From positions 1 to 45,935 of the forward strand of contig CAZAJY010000003.1 of assembly GCA_964485905.1 (NCBI GenBank): a DNA stretch of 45,935 bases, in the 5' to 3' direction. The first letter of the stretch is position 1, and each line of letters starts with the position of its first letter. The notes under the pieces were generated by a model, which did not search any database, was not told the DNA's origin, and saw only the letters and a program-made list of their open reading frames with translations. The stretch is from CAIJXO01 sp964485905. Its GTDB lineage: Bacteria; Patescibacteriota; Minisyncoccia; Phycocordibacterales; GWA1-40-21. This document shows positions 24,255 to 31,544 of the stretch, in pieces. The translations under genes and the position numbers were made by a program.

Positions 24255-25607
24255 ATGTTTAATTTTTTCAAACAGAAGAAAAAAGTCATCACCCGTTTCG
24301 CCCCCAGTCCCACTGGCCTATTTCATGTCGGTAGTGCCAGAACAGCGCTTTTTAGTTATTTATATGCCAAACAAAATAAGGGTGAATTTCTATTACGCAT
24401 AGAAGATACCGATGAGGCCCGAGGAAAGCCAGAGTGGACACAAATGATTTATGATTCACTAAAATGGCTAGGTATGGATTTTACGCAATCATATATACAG
24501 TCAGATCGTAAAGAAGTTTACAAGAAATATTTAGAAAAGTTAATTTCTAAAAATAAGGCTTATATTTCAAAAGAAGAAGTAAAAGAGGAAGGTCAAAGAG
24601 CAGAAGTAATTAGATTTAGAAATCCAAATAAAAAAGTAAAATTTACAGATCTTATTCGGGGAGAAATAGAATTTGATACCACTGAATTGGGTGATTTCGT
24701 TATTGCCAAAAGTTTAACTGAACCAATTTTCCATCTTACAAATGTAATTGATGATATGGATTCGGGCGTAACCCATGCTATCCGTGGCGAAGACCATATC
24801 TCAAATACCCCAAGACATATTTTAATATTTGAAGCTCTGGGGGGAAAACCACCGATATATGGTCATTTACCGCTAATGTTATCTGAAAAAAGAGAGAAGC
24901 TTTCTAAGAGAAAGCATGGTGAAATAGTCTCTGTCGCTTATTATCAAAAAGAAGGTTACTTGCCAGAAGCCTTTATAAACTTCATTGCCTTAGTTGGCTG
25001 GAATCCTGGCACCGATCAAGAAATACTTTCGATGAATGAATTAATAGAAAAATTTGATATGACTAAAGTCCAGAAAGCTGGTGCCATCTTTAATACGGAA
25101 AAACTTCTCTGGTTTAATAAAGAATATATAAAAAGATTACCGGCCGACAGATTAGAAAAAGAAATTTCGGAAAAATTATCCCAAAAATATACTTACTCAT
25201 CAGAACTTCTTAAAAAAATTATCCCAACAATTACCGAAAGAATAAATACTTTTGGCGAATTAGAAAAATATGTGGCGGAAGGGGAGTTTGACTACTTTTT
25301 TATAGCCCCCGAGCCAAAGAGGGAAATGCTGATCTGGAAAAAAGATACTGACTTTGAAACTCCCAAAAAGAATTTACAAATTGTTTCTGAGATAATTACC
25401 AAAATTTCTGATGAAGATTTTAATAAAGAATTTCTAGAAAAAATTCTCATGCCTAAAGCTGATGAGCTTGGAAAGGGGAGTGTGCTTTGGCCCCTTCGAT
25501 TTTCCCTCTCCGGACGTGAAAAATCCCCCGATCCATTTACTCTTTTGTCAATACTAGGCAAAACTGAATCTCTAAAAAGAATCCAAACAGCTATAAAAGT
25601 GTTATAA
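24255..25607 (+). CDS. gltX: Glutamyl-tRNA synthetase
   Basis: This 450-aa class I synthetase has the HIGH-like motif in RFAPSPTGLFHVGSARTALF and the KMSKS-like KLSKRKHGE. DEARGKPEWTQMIYDSLKWLG and the IRGEDHISNTPRHI segment are typical. It is not GlnRS. No GlnRS is seen in the window, so it could be non-discriminating and work with GatCAB, which is inference. It starts 1 bp after murG. Confidence 0.94.
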   Translation: MFNFFKQKKKVITRFAPSPTGLFHVGSARTALFSYLYAKQNKGEFLLRIEDTDEARGKPEWTQMIYDSLKWLGMDFTQSYIQSDRKEVYKKYLEKLISKNKAYISKEEVKEEGQRAEVIRFRNPNKKVKFTDLIRGEIEFDTTELGDFVIAKSLTEPIFHLTNVIDDMDSGVTHAIRGEDHISNTPRHILIFEALGGKPPIYGHLPLMLSEKREKLSKRKHGEIVSVAYYQKEGYLPEAFINFIALVGWNPGTDQEILSMNELIEKFDMTKVQKAGAIFNTEKLLWFNKEYIKRLPADRLEKEISEKLSQKYTYSSELLKKIIPTITERINTFGELEKYVAEGEFDYFFIAPEPKREMLIWKKDTDFETPKKNLQIVSEIITKISDEDFNKEFLEKILMPKADELGKGSVLWPLRFSLSGREKSPDPFTLLSILGKTESLKRIQTAIKVL

Positions 25608-25608
25608 T
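25603..25608 (+). promoter_or_regulatory. -10 box (TATAAT) for the M23 peptidase gene, predicted leaderless
   Basis: TATAAT overlaps the gltX stop and ends 7 nt before ATG 25616. It also argues that 25616, and not the ATG at 25607 inside the box, is the start. Confidence 0.5.
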
Positions 25609-25615
25609 GGATCTT

Positions 25616-26881
25616 ATGTTAAGGAAAATTTTAAGTCTTAGCCTTTGTCTTGCTATTCTTTTTCTATTGGGAAATATTACTTCTCAAGCAGATACGGTTA
25701 ATCAAATTCAAGCTAAAATTGATGCGGCTAATGCCAATCGAGCAAAATTAGAAAAAGAAATTGCTAATTATCAATCGCAATTAAAAGTTATTGGTGGTGA
25801 GGCCATTTCGCTACAAAATACGATCAAATCTTTAGATGTTTCTACCAGCAAAATAACCACTGAGGTAAAATTAACCGAAACAAATATAAATAAAACATCC
25901 TATACCATTGAAGATACCGGCTTACAAATCAAAGATAAAGAACAGCAAATTAATCGTGATACACAGGCCATCACTCAAAGTCTAAGAAGAATAAATGAAG
26001 CTGACGCTTTAAGTATTTGGGAAGTCTTATTATCCAATCAAGATCTCGGAGATTTTTGGGCTGATCTAGAAGACACAGTTCGCATTCAAGCTAAAATCGG
26101 TGATCAAGTTGCTTCAGTAAAAAATATAAAAATTAATTTAGAAAAAGCTAAAATTCAATTAGAACAGCAAAAAAAAGAACTGGAAGATTATACAAAAGAA
26201 CTAGCCGATAAAAAACGGGTTTTAGATTCCACCAAAAAAGAGAAAAACGTCTTGCTAACCAATACTAAAAACACCGAAGCTAATTATCAAAAAATTCTAC
26301 AAGATAAATTGGCCCTAAAAGAGGCTTTGGATCAGGAAATCAATAGTTATGAGTCTCAATTAAGATTAGCCATTGACCCTAAAAGTTTTCCTAAGGCTGG
26401 TAAAGGTATCCTCGCTTGGCCTCTAGACTCAATCTATATCACGCAATATTTCGGTAAGACAGTAGATTCAGTCAGATTATATGCCAGCGGAACTCATAAT
26501 GGTGTAGATTTTCGCGCAACTATTGGCACTAGAGTCAAATCTGCCGGTAATGGAATAGTAGAAGGCGTGGGTGATACTGATATCGTCTGTCCTGGAGCCT
26601 CTTTCGGTAAATGGGTATTTATTCGCTATGATAATGGTCTCGCCAGCACCTATGGTCATTTATCGCTAATTACCGCTAAACAAGGGCAAAGAGTTAAAAC
26701 TGGTGATGTAGTAGGCTATTCTGGTAATACTGGTTATTCGACTGGTCCGCATTTACATGTTAGTATTTATGCCAGCCAAGGAGTTAAGGTATCCACCCTA
26801 AAAAGCGCAGTCTGTAAGGGGACTTACGTCATGCCCCTAGCCGATCCCAAAGCTTACTTGGATCCGATGGTTTATTTTTGA
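25616..26881 (+). CDS. Secreted coiled-coil M23 peptidase (EnvC/NlpD-like murein hydrolase)
   Basis: This 421-aa protein has a signal peptide (LSLCLAILFLLG ... SQA), a long coiled coil over about residues 25-250, and a C-terminal LytM/M23 domain. Zinc ligands and catalytic residues are present in SGTHNGVDFRATIGTRVKSA and YSTGPHLHVSIY. The M23 domain has a small insertion with two cysteines (VCPGASFG ... AVCKGTY) that might pair. Such proteins cut peptide cross-links or activate amidases during division. The stop codon is TGA. Confidence 0.9.
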   Translation: MLRKILSLSLCLAILFLLGNITSQADTVNQIQAKIDAANANRAKLEKEIANYQSQLKVIGGEAISLQNTIKSLDVSTSKITTEVKLTETNINKTSYTIEDTGLQIKDKEQQINRDTQAITQSLRRINEADALSIWEVLLSNQDLGDFWADLEDTVRIQAKIGDQVASVKNIKINLEKAKIQLEQQKKELEDYTKELADKKRVLDSTKKEKNVLLTNTKNTEANYQKILQDKLALKEALDQEINSYESQLRLAIDPKSFPKAGKGILAWPLDSIYITQYFGKTVDSVRLYASGTHNGVDFRATIGTRVKSAGNGIVEGVGDTDIVCPGASFGKWVFIRYDNGLASTYGHLSLITAKQGQRVKTGDVVGYSGNTGYSTGPHLHVSIYASQGVKVSTLKSAVCKGTYVMPLADPKAYLDPMVYF

Positions 26882-26907
26882 TTCTTTTAAAATCTTTTCA
26901 TTAGGTG

Positions 26908-26913
26908 TATAAT
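26908..26913 (+). promoter_or_regulatory. -10 box (TATAAT), predicted leaderless start at 26921
   Basis: GGTG-TATAAT ends 7 nt before ATG 26921. No clear -35 is visible. Confidence 0.5.
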
Positions 26914-26920
26914 ATTATCT

Positions 26921-27205
26921 ATGAATAAGTATAAAAATAAACAAGGTGGTTTAATAAAAATGATTATCATTATAATCATTGTTATTGCAATTTTAAGTTG
27001 GTATGGTTTAGATATAAAAGAATTTTTTACTTCACCTCAAGCGCAGAAAAATTTTGGTTATATTTGGAATTTTATTAAAGATACATGGAATGATTATTTA
27101 TCTACCCCAGCTCATAAAGCGTGGGGGATATGGGTTCAGTATGCTTGGCAACCATTTATAGAGATGATAAAAACTAAAAATCATACAGACATTTTAACAA
27201 ATTAA
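26921..27205 (+). CDS. Small single-pass membrane protein, unknown function
   Basis: I do not recognise this 94-aa protein. A basic start (NKYKNKQGGLIK) is followed by one strong helix, MIIIIIIVIAILSWYGL. An aromatic-rich exported or cytoplasmic tail (FGYIWNFIKDTWNDYLS ... WGIWVQYAWQPFIEMI) looks amphipathic. It lies after the M23 peptidase with its own -10 box and before a 29-aa membrane ORF, so the two may form a small pair. Confidence 0.6.
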   Translation: MNKYKNKQGGLIKMIIIIIIVIAILSWYGLDIKEFFTSPQAQKNFGYIWNFIKDTWNDYLSTPAHKAWGIWVQYAWQPFIEMIKTKNHTDILTN

Positions 27206-27218
27206 TAAATTAAAAAAT

Positions 27219-27308
27219 ATGTTTGGACTTTTTGATATTTTTGATGCTTGGGATGTCGTTTTTATAGTAATTTTACTTGGTTTATTTATTTGGTCATTTT
27301 TTGCTTAA
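27219..27308 (+). CDS. 29-aa putative membrane microprotein
   Basis: ATG 27219 follows an A-rich leader (TTAAAAAAT) like that of many genes here. The peptide starts MFGLFDIFDAWD and then forms one hydrophobic helix, VVFIVILLGLFIWSFFA, to a TAA at 27306. It was found by hand and is 13 bp after the preceding gene. The hydrophobic pattern and context support a real microprotein, but AT-rich DNA can produce such frames by chance. Confidence 0.35.
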   Translation: MFGLFDIFDAWDVVFIVILLGLFIWSFFA

Positions 27309-27389
27309 ACTCCCATAGGGAAGGACCTCTGACCTTTTAACTATTGTATATATGCGGAGAAGATATATTGTGCGACATACTACTAACTA

Positions 27390-27427
27390 AACAAAAGCCC
27401 TCACCCGTTAGGATAAGAGCCTTTGTT
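27390..27427 (-). terminator. Terminator of the transglycosylase gene, strand-specific by G-U pairs
   Basis: On the minus strand a 17-bp stem forms with a UAAC loop and is followed by TTTAG. Several pairs are G-U, so on the plus strand they would be A-C mismatches and the stem would be weak. This points to termination of minus-strand transcripts. It lies 18 bp past the stop of the gene at 27445. Confidence 0.7.
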
Positions 27428-27444
27428 ATCATTTTTATTATTTA

Positions 27445-27873
27445 TTAAATTTTAGACTTCCAACACTTAGAAGATGAATTCCACGGAGTGGCACCCTCTT
27501 TATCATAGAGATACTTAGCGTAAGCCAAGTTACCATCAATGGTTAAAAGATTAAAACCTAAGTCTTCAGCTTTTTCACCATGATAATACTCGTTGACCTG
27601 CATCAGACCCACGTCTGATTTATTAACCTTACCACGAAGAATATCTCCATTAGAATCATACTGTCTAAAAGTTGACTCACAGCGAGCAATTTCCGCCAAG
27701 ACTGGTGTCTCGACAAAATACTCTCGCACATAATTCTCCAGAGTAATCGGCTCAACGATCGCCGACTGGCTTTGAGTGTTTATACTGTTAGCCACATCCT
27801 GAGCCACAGCCACACTGACTGGACCAAAGAAAGACGAAGTTAATAAAGCTATCGATGTAATTAATTCAATCAT
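27445..27873 (-). CDS. Secreted lytic transglycosylase (SLT-like)
   Basis: This 142-aa protein from ATG 27873 has a signal peptide (MIELITSIALLTSSFFGPVS ... VAVAQ). A short SLT domain follows: IARCESTFRQYDSNGDI holds the catalytic Glu in the E-S motif, and KSDVGLMQVNEYYHG holds the GxMQ signature. Such enzymes cut the glycan strand of peptidoglycan. The domain is minimal and ends in a Cys-containing SSSKCWKSKI. A longer frame to 27924 exists but would run into the leader hairpin. Confidence 0.8.
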   Translation of the reverse strand: MIELITSIALLTSSFFGPVSVAVAQDVANSINTQSQSAIVEPITLENYVREYFVETPVLAEIARCESTFRQYDSNGDILRGKVNKSDVGLMQVNEYYHGEKAEDLGFNLLTIDGNLAYAKYLYDKEGATPWNSSSKCWKSKI

Positions 27874-27925
27874 ATTTTTATTTTTTTGCTTCCTTCGATC
27901 AAACTCAGGACCTTCAGAAAGCAAA

Positions 27926-27946
27926 AATCAGAGTTGACCTCTGATT
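27926..27946 (-). promoter_or_regulatory. 5' leader hairpin of the transglycosylase mRNA
   Basis: The perfect 8-bp repeat AATCAGAG-N5-CTCTGATT lies right at the predicted transcript start of the minus-strand gene and is followed by TTTTTGC. It may protect the 5' end or act as an early terminator/attenuator. Confidence 0.5.
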
Positions 27947-27953
27947 ACCCTTA

Positions 27954-27982
27954 ATACTAGCACCTTTCATCTTTTTTGTCAA
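27954..27982 (-). promoter_or_regulatory. Near-consensus sigma-70-type promoter of the transglycosylase gene
   Basis: TTGACA (27977-27982), a 17-bp spacer with TGC before the hexamer, and TAGTAT (27954-27959). This is one of the best promoters in the window. Unlike most genes here it leaves a leader of about 75 nt. Confidence 0.75.
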
Positions 27983-28090
27983 GCTTCAACACATCAAAAT
28001 AAACCCGTCAAATAGGAAAATATGGCCTAAAATAAGGACTTTTTACTTGACACAGAGGTTAAAAAATAGGATAAAAAATACCACTTTTTA

Positions 28091-28540
28091 CTATTTTAAG
28101 CCAGGACAGTTAGAAGCAGGAGTATAACCAGCTTTTTGTGCTTCTTCATAAGAATCAAACCAAATTTTATTCTTTTCAGCGATCTGGGAGGCTCCAGCGC
28201 ACCAAGGAAAATGATATTTTTTACCGCTTTTTGACGCCACCAATAAACCTTTCGCGCTGTCCGAAGCAACTAGTGCCGCGGCGGACATGGGGACATTGTT
28301 CGTGGACTTCCCGCCTTCGCTAAGAGCTATGGACGGGCGAAGAATTTGCACTGGATCTCTCCCCTTCTCTAGAGCTGATAATCGTCCTAAACCAAAACCA
28401 GCCAAACCAATCAAGATAATCGCAAGTATAATAAAAATATCCTCTTTAATGTCAAAATTCGCTTTAACCCGAAAAATCAATGGATTAATTTTATCTACCC
28501 CAAAAGACTTGATTTTTTGACCAATATCCTTTATACTCAT
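28091..28540 (-). CDS. Membrane-anchored protein with Ada-like metal-binding domain
   Basis: This 149-aa protein starts at ATG 28540. One membrane helix lies at residues 34-53 (DIFIILAIILIGLAGFGLG). A C-terminal segment of about 45 aa (SGKKYHFPWCAGASQI ... SYEEAQKAGYTPASNC) resembles the zinc-binding fold of the Ada N-terminal domain, found widely as a small envelope module. Residues 69-78 (PSIALSEGGK) look like translated repeat DNA between the helix and the domain. Ligand and role are unknown. Confidence 0.7.
   Translation of the reverse strand: MSIKDIGQKIKSFGVDKINPLIFRVKANFDIKEDIFIILAIILIGLAGFGLGRLSALEKGRDPVQILRPSIALSEGGKSTNNVPMSAAALVASDSAKGLLVASKSGKKYHFPWCAGASQIAEKNKIWFDSYEEAQKAGYTPASNCPGLK
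28307..28342 (-). repeat. REP-like palindromic insertion inside the Ada-like gene
   Basis: CTTCCCGCC ... GGACGGGCGAAG forms an imperfect inverted repeat with an inner GCT-AAG-AGC mini-stem. It is G+C-richer than the gene around it and encodes PSIALSEGGK in the linker. Confidence 0.4.
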
Positions 28541-28546
28541 TGGACG

Positions 28547-28552
28547 ATTATA
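28547..28552 (-). promoter_or_regulatory. -10 box (TATAAT) for the Ada-like gene, predicted leaderless
   Basis: TATAAT on the minus strand ends 6 nt before ATG 28540. The site lies 18 bp from the divergent rpmA start, so the promoters overlap. Confidence 0.55.
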
Positions 28553-28570
28553 ACATAAACAAATAAAAAT

Positions 28571-28843
28571 ATGGCACATAAAAAAGCAGCCGGGACAACA
28601 AAAAATGGTAGAGATTCCAATCCAAGATTCTTAGGAATCAAATTAGCCGATGGCGATACCGCCCAAATTGGTTCTATTATCGTACGACAAAAAGGGGTTG
28701 GCATAATGCCGGGCCGAAATACAAAGATGGGTAAAGATTATACGGTCTTCGCAGTCAAAGAAGGTAAAGTAAAATTTGCTACTAAAAGAAAGCTGTCTTT
28801 TGATTCTAAAATGGAAAAGAAAGGAATTGTGAGTGTGATTTAA
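28571..28843 (+). CDS. rpmA: 50S ribosomal protein L27
   Basis: This 90-aa protein sits at the peptidyl-transferase centre. AHKKAAGTTKNGRDSNPRFLG and the GSIIVRQKGVGIMPGRN motif are diagnostic. The N-terminus starts right at MAHKKAAG with no cleavable leader of the Firmicutes type. rplU is not next to it, which is unusual. The gene converges with rplI, leaving a 1-nt gap. Confidence 0.97.
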   Translation: MAHKKAAGTTKNGRDSNPRFLGIKLADGDTAQIGSIIVRQKGVGIMPGRNTKMGKDYTVFAVKEGKVKFATKRKLSFDSKMEKKGIVSVI

Positions 28844-28844
28844 C

Positions 28845-29288
28845 TTACTCCCCCTTTATTACTAGTTTAAAAGTGACTTTTTTGTCACCAACTTTAGCTG
28901 TGATTTCATGTTCACCAACTTCTTTAATTGGATGTTCTAAAATTATCATATCAGCACTAAGATTAATCCCCTTCTCTTTTTTAATTTCTTCTACAATCTG
29001 CTCTTTGTGTACACCGGCAAAAAGATGACCCTTATCACTTACTTTACCCTTTATTTCAATATTAATTCCTTTTATTTCTGTTAGAGCTTTCTCTAATTCC
29101 GCCTCGGTTTTAGCATTAGCTAACACATCCCCCTTTTTCTTCACTTCAATCATATTAACATTACCCGTGGTTGCCGGAATCGCCATACCATTTGGTATTA
29201 ACATATTCAAAGCATGGCCATCAGCCACATCCTTAATCTCATATTTCTTTCCTATTTTCTTTACATCTTTTAATAAAATGATTTTCAT
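28845..29288 (-). CDS. rplI: 50S ribosomal protein L9
   Basis: This 147-aa L9 has the N-terminal domain MKIILLKDVKKIGKKYEIKD with DGHALNMLIPNGMAIPAT, the long connecting helix and the C-terminal domain (KGHLFAGVHKEQIVEEI). Several CPR groups lack L9, so its presence limits the lineage. ATG 29288 lies 6 nt after a TATATT box. It is downstream of the S41 protease gene with 15 bp between. Confidence 0.94.
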   Translation of the reverse strand: MKIILLKDVKKIGKKYEIKDVADGHALNMLIPNGMAIPATTGNVNMIEVKKKGDVLANAKTEAELEKALTEIKGINIEIKGKVSDKGHLFAGVHKEQIVEEIKKEKGINLSADMIILEHPIKEVGEHEITAKVGDKKVTFKLVIKGE

Positions 29289-29294
29289 AATTTT

Positions 29295-29300
29295 AATATA
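29295..29300 (-). promoter_or_regulatory. -10-like box (TATATT) before rplI
   Basis: TATATT on the minus strand ends 6 nt before the rplI ATG. It is inside the 15-bp gap after the S41 protease gene. It could be a fortuitous AT match. Confidence 0.35.
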
Positions 29301-29303
29301 CCT

Positions 29304-30536
29304 TTATTCAGATAAAATCTCAAGAGCCTTATCCATCTGGGGATCTTTGTCCGCCTTGAGGTCAGCATCGCTAATTTTGACTTCATAATCTGGCGTCAAT
29401 CCTCCGTCTGAAATACTTTTACCAAAAGGTGTAAGCCATTTAGCAATGGTAACTTTTAATGAAGTATCGTCTGTAACTTTTATCAATTCCTGCACTGAAC
29501 CCTTACCATAAGTCTTTGTCCCAACCAATTTTGCAATACCGTGTTCTTGAAGCGCCCCAGCCAAAATTTCTGATGCTGAAGCCGAACCAGCATCTACCAG
29601 AATTATCATACTTAATTTGTCTGTGAAAATATCATAACCCTTACTACGATAAATATTTTCTACTCTATCATCACCAAATTCTTCTCGCACTATCGGTTTG
29701 CCTAAAGGCAAGAACCAACTTGCCATATCAACAGATGTATCTAAATAACCCCCTGGATTACCTCGTAAATCCAAAATCAATTTGTGTTTTTTAGAATTTA
29801 TAAATTCTTTTAAGGCTAAATTAAATTGAATTCTGGCTTGTGCATAAAAATTATATAAACTTATCACAAATACATCGTCCTTAATTTCTGTTTTAATGGT
29901 TGGAATATCTATTACGGCCCTAATAATTTCAAAATCTAATGGTTTAAGGTTACCATCTCTCAAAATGCTGATCTTAACAACTGTACCTTTTGGCCCACGA
30001 ATCAATTTAACAGCCTTGTCGGTTGATAAATCAATTGCTGTCTCGCCATCAATAGTAATTATTTTATCTCCAGCTTTTATTCCGGCTAATTCAGCTGGTG
30101 AACCTTTTAATGGAGAAACCACGGTTAACATATCTTCTTTAACTCCAATTTCCATACCAACTCCCTCAAAATTACCACTAATATTTGTCTCAAATTCCTT
30201 AGTATCTTCTGGTGGTAAGAAAATAGTAAATGGATCACCTAAACTATCAGTCATCCCTTGAATTGCCCCCCAAATTCTATCCTGAGCTGTAGTGGTCGCG
30301 GACTGATTTTTGGTGGCAACATATTTATCATCCAAAAGCTTCCAAACCTTCCAGAAAGGCGCCATATCAATTAATTCACTACCTAAACCTTCACTATTAA
30401 TAACACTAAGGCTTGCTCCATCATTAAGGGTCAAAGTAGGATGACTTCGTCCATAAGAAATGCCCAAAACAAAAAAGAAGCCAACTAATAAAAAGAGGAT
30501 GATTATGAGGCGCCCTTTTTTAAAAAAATTAAACAT
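29304..30536 (-). CDS. Carboxyl-terminal processing peptidase (S41, CtpA-like)
   Basis: This 410-aa protein from ATG 30536 has an N-terminal membrane anchor (LIIILFLLVGFFFVLGI). A PDZ domain follows (GVGMEIGVKEDMLTVVSPL ... GIKAGDKIITIDG), then the S41 catalytic core. The Ser is in DAGSASASEILAGAL and the Lys in GTKTYGKGSVQEL. Such proteases degrade or mature envelope proteins. The start is fixed by a TATAAT box 6 nt upstream; an upstream start at 30575 would include the promoter. Confidence 0.93.
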   Translation of the reverse strand: MFNFFKKGRLIIILFLLVGFFFVLGISYGRSHPTLTLNDGASLSVINSEGLGSELIDMAPFWKVWKLLDDKYVATKNQSATTTAQDRIWGAIQGMTDSLGDPFTIFLPPEDTKEFETNISGNFEGVGMEIGVKEDMLTVVSPLKGSPAELAGIKAGDKIITIDGETAIDLSTDKAVKLIRGPKGTVVKISILRDGNLKPLDFEIIRAVIDIPTIKTEIKDDVFVISLYNFYAQARIQFNLALKEFINSKKHKLILDLRGNPGGYLDTSVDMASWFLPLGKPIVREEFGDDRVENIYRSKGYDIFTDKLSMIILVDAGSASASEILAGALQEHGIAKLVGTKTYGKGSVQELIKVTDDTSLKVTIAKWLTPFGKSISDGGLTPDYEVKISDADLKADKDPQMDKALEILSE

Positions 30537-30542
30537 TAGAAT

Positions 30543-30548
30543 ATTATA
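30543..30548 (-). promoter_or_regulatory. Extended -10 of the S41 peptidase gene, predicted leaderless
   Basis: TGC-TATAAT on the minus strand ends 6 nt before ATG 30536. Confidence 0.55.
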
Positions 30549-30592
30549 GCATATCTGAAATATTCCGCGTAGCATTTTACAAGGTAGAATGA

Positions 30593-30598
30593 TATAAT
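30593..30598 (+). promoter_or_regulatory. -10 box (TATAAT) of the corA-cysS operon
   Basis: GATATAATAG lies 28 nt before ATG 30627, giving an AT-only leader of about 20 nt. It is divergent from the S41 peptidase promoter. Confidence 0.45.
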
Positions 30599-30626
30599 AG
30601 ATAGATAATAATTAATAAATAATAGT

Positions 30627-31541
30627 ATGATTAAAAAGCAAAATTATAAGGCGGTCACTTGGGTAGATGCTGAAAATCCTACAAAAGATGAGGTTCGAGA
30701 ATTAATGACTGAGTTTGATTTAACACCTGAAATAGCTCAAGATATTTTATTACCAACATTTAAAGATAGAATCACACCAGCTAAAGATTATATCTATTTA
30801 ATTCTCCACTTCCCCGCTTTTAAACATACCCATAATAAAAGCCATCGCCAAGAAATTGATTTTATAATTGGTAAGAATTTTATTATTACAAATCGCTATG
30901 AAAGCATCGATGCCATGGAAAAATACGCCAAAATATTTGAAGTAAATTCAATTTTGGATAAAGAAAAGGGAGAAGTTGGTCCTGGCGAACTATTTTTAGC
31001 AATGATAAGAACCATTTACCAATCTTTATCTGATGAATTAGATTCAATAAATTACCTTCTCGGTGAAGCTGAGAAAAATATTTTTGCTGGTAAGGAAAAA
31101 GATATGGTCTTTGAATTATCAAAAATAAGCCGAGAAATTATTAATTTTAATCACATAATTGTTCCTCATGGAAATATTTTAGAGACTCTTAAAGAAAACT
31201 CAAACAAAATATTGAATAAGGATTTCATTCTAGAACTTAGTGAAGTAATAAATGAATATTACAAAATTTCAAAAATTCTAGAAAATATAACGGAGGTAAT
31301 GCAAGAATTAAGAGAAACAAATAATTCGCTTTTGTCCACCAAACAAAATGAGATTATGAAAACTCTGACGATTTTTACCTTTTTTGCCCTACCTTTCACC
31401 ATCATTACCGGCTTCTTCCAAATGAATACTAAATATACCCCAATTGTAAATAATGATAATGGCTGGTTGGTAATTATTGGATTAGAAATCATTGTAATGA
31501 TTATTGTCTTTATAATTGCCAAAAGAAAAAAATGGTTCTAA
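30627..31541 (+). CDS. corA: CorA-type divalent metal transporter with altered GMN motif
   Basis: This 304-aa protein has a long soluble N-terminal funnel domain (VTWVDAENPTKDEVRELM; YLILHFPAF) and a coiled stalk helix. Two C-terminal membrane helices follow (TIFTFFALPFTIITGFF and WLVIIGLEIIVMIIVFIIA). The CorA signature at the end of the first helix is normally Y/F-GMN. Here it reads FFQMNT, so Gly is replaced by Gln while Met-Asn is kept. The basic C-terminal KRKKWF is typical. It probably moves Mg2+ or another divalent metal. Confidence 0.88.
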   Translation: MIKKQNYKAVTWVDAENPTKDEVRELMTEFDLTPEIAQDILLPTFKDRITPAKDYIYLILHFPAFKHTHNKSHRQEIDFIIGKNFIITNRYESIDAMEKYAKIFEVNSILDKEKGEVGPGELFLAMIRTIYQSLSDELDSINYLLGEAEKNIFAGKEKDMVFELSKISREIINFNHIIVPHGNILETLKENSNKILNKDFILELSEVINEYYKISKILENITEVMQELRETNNSLLSTKQNEIMKTLTIFTFFALPFTIITGFFQMNTKYTPIVNNDNGWLVIIGLEIIVMIIVFIIAKRKKWF

Positions 31542-31544
31542 ATT

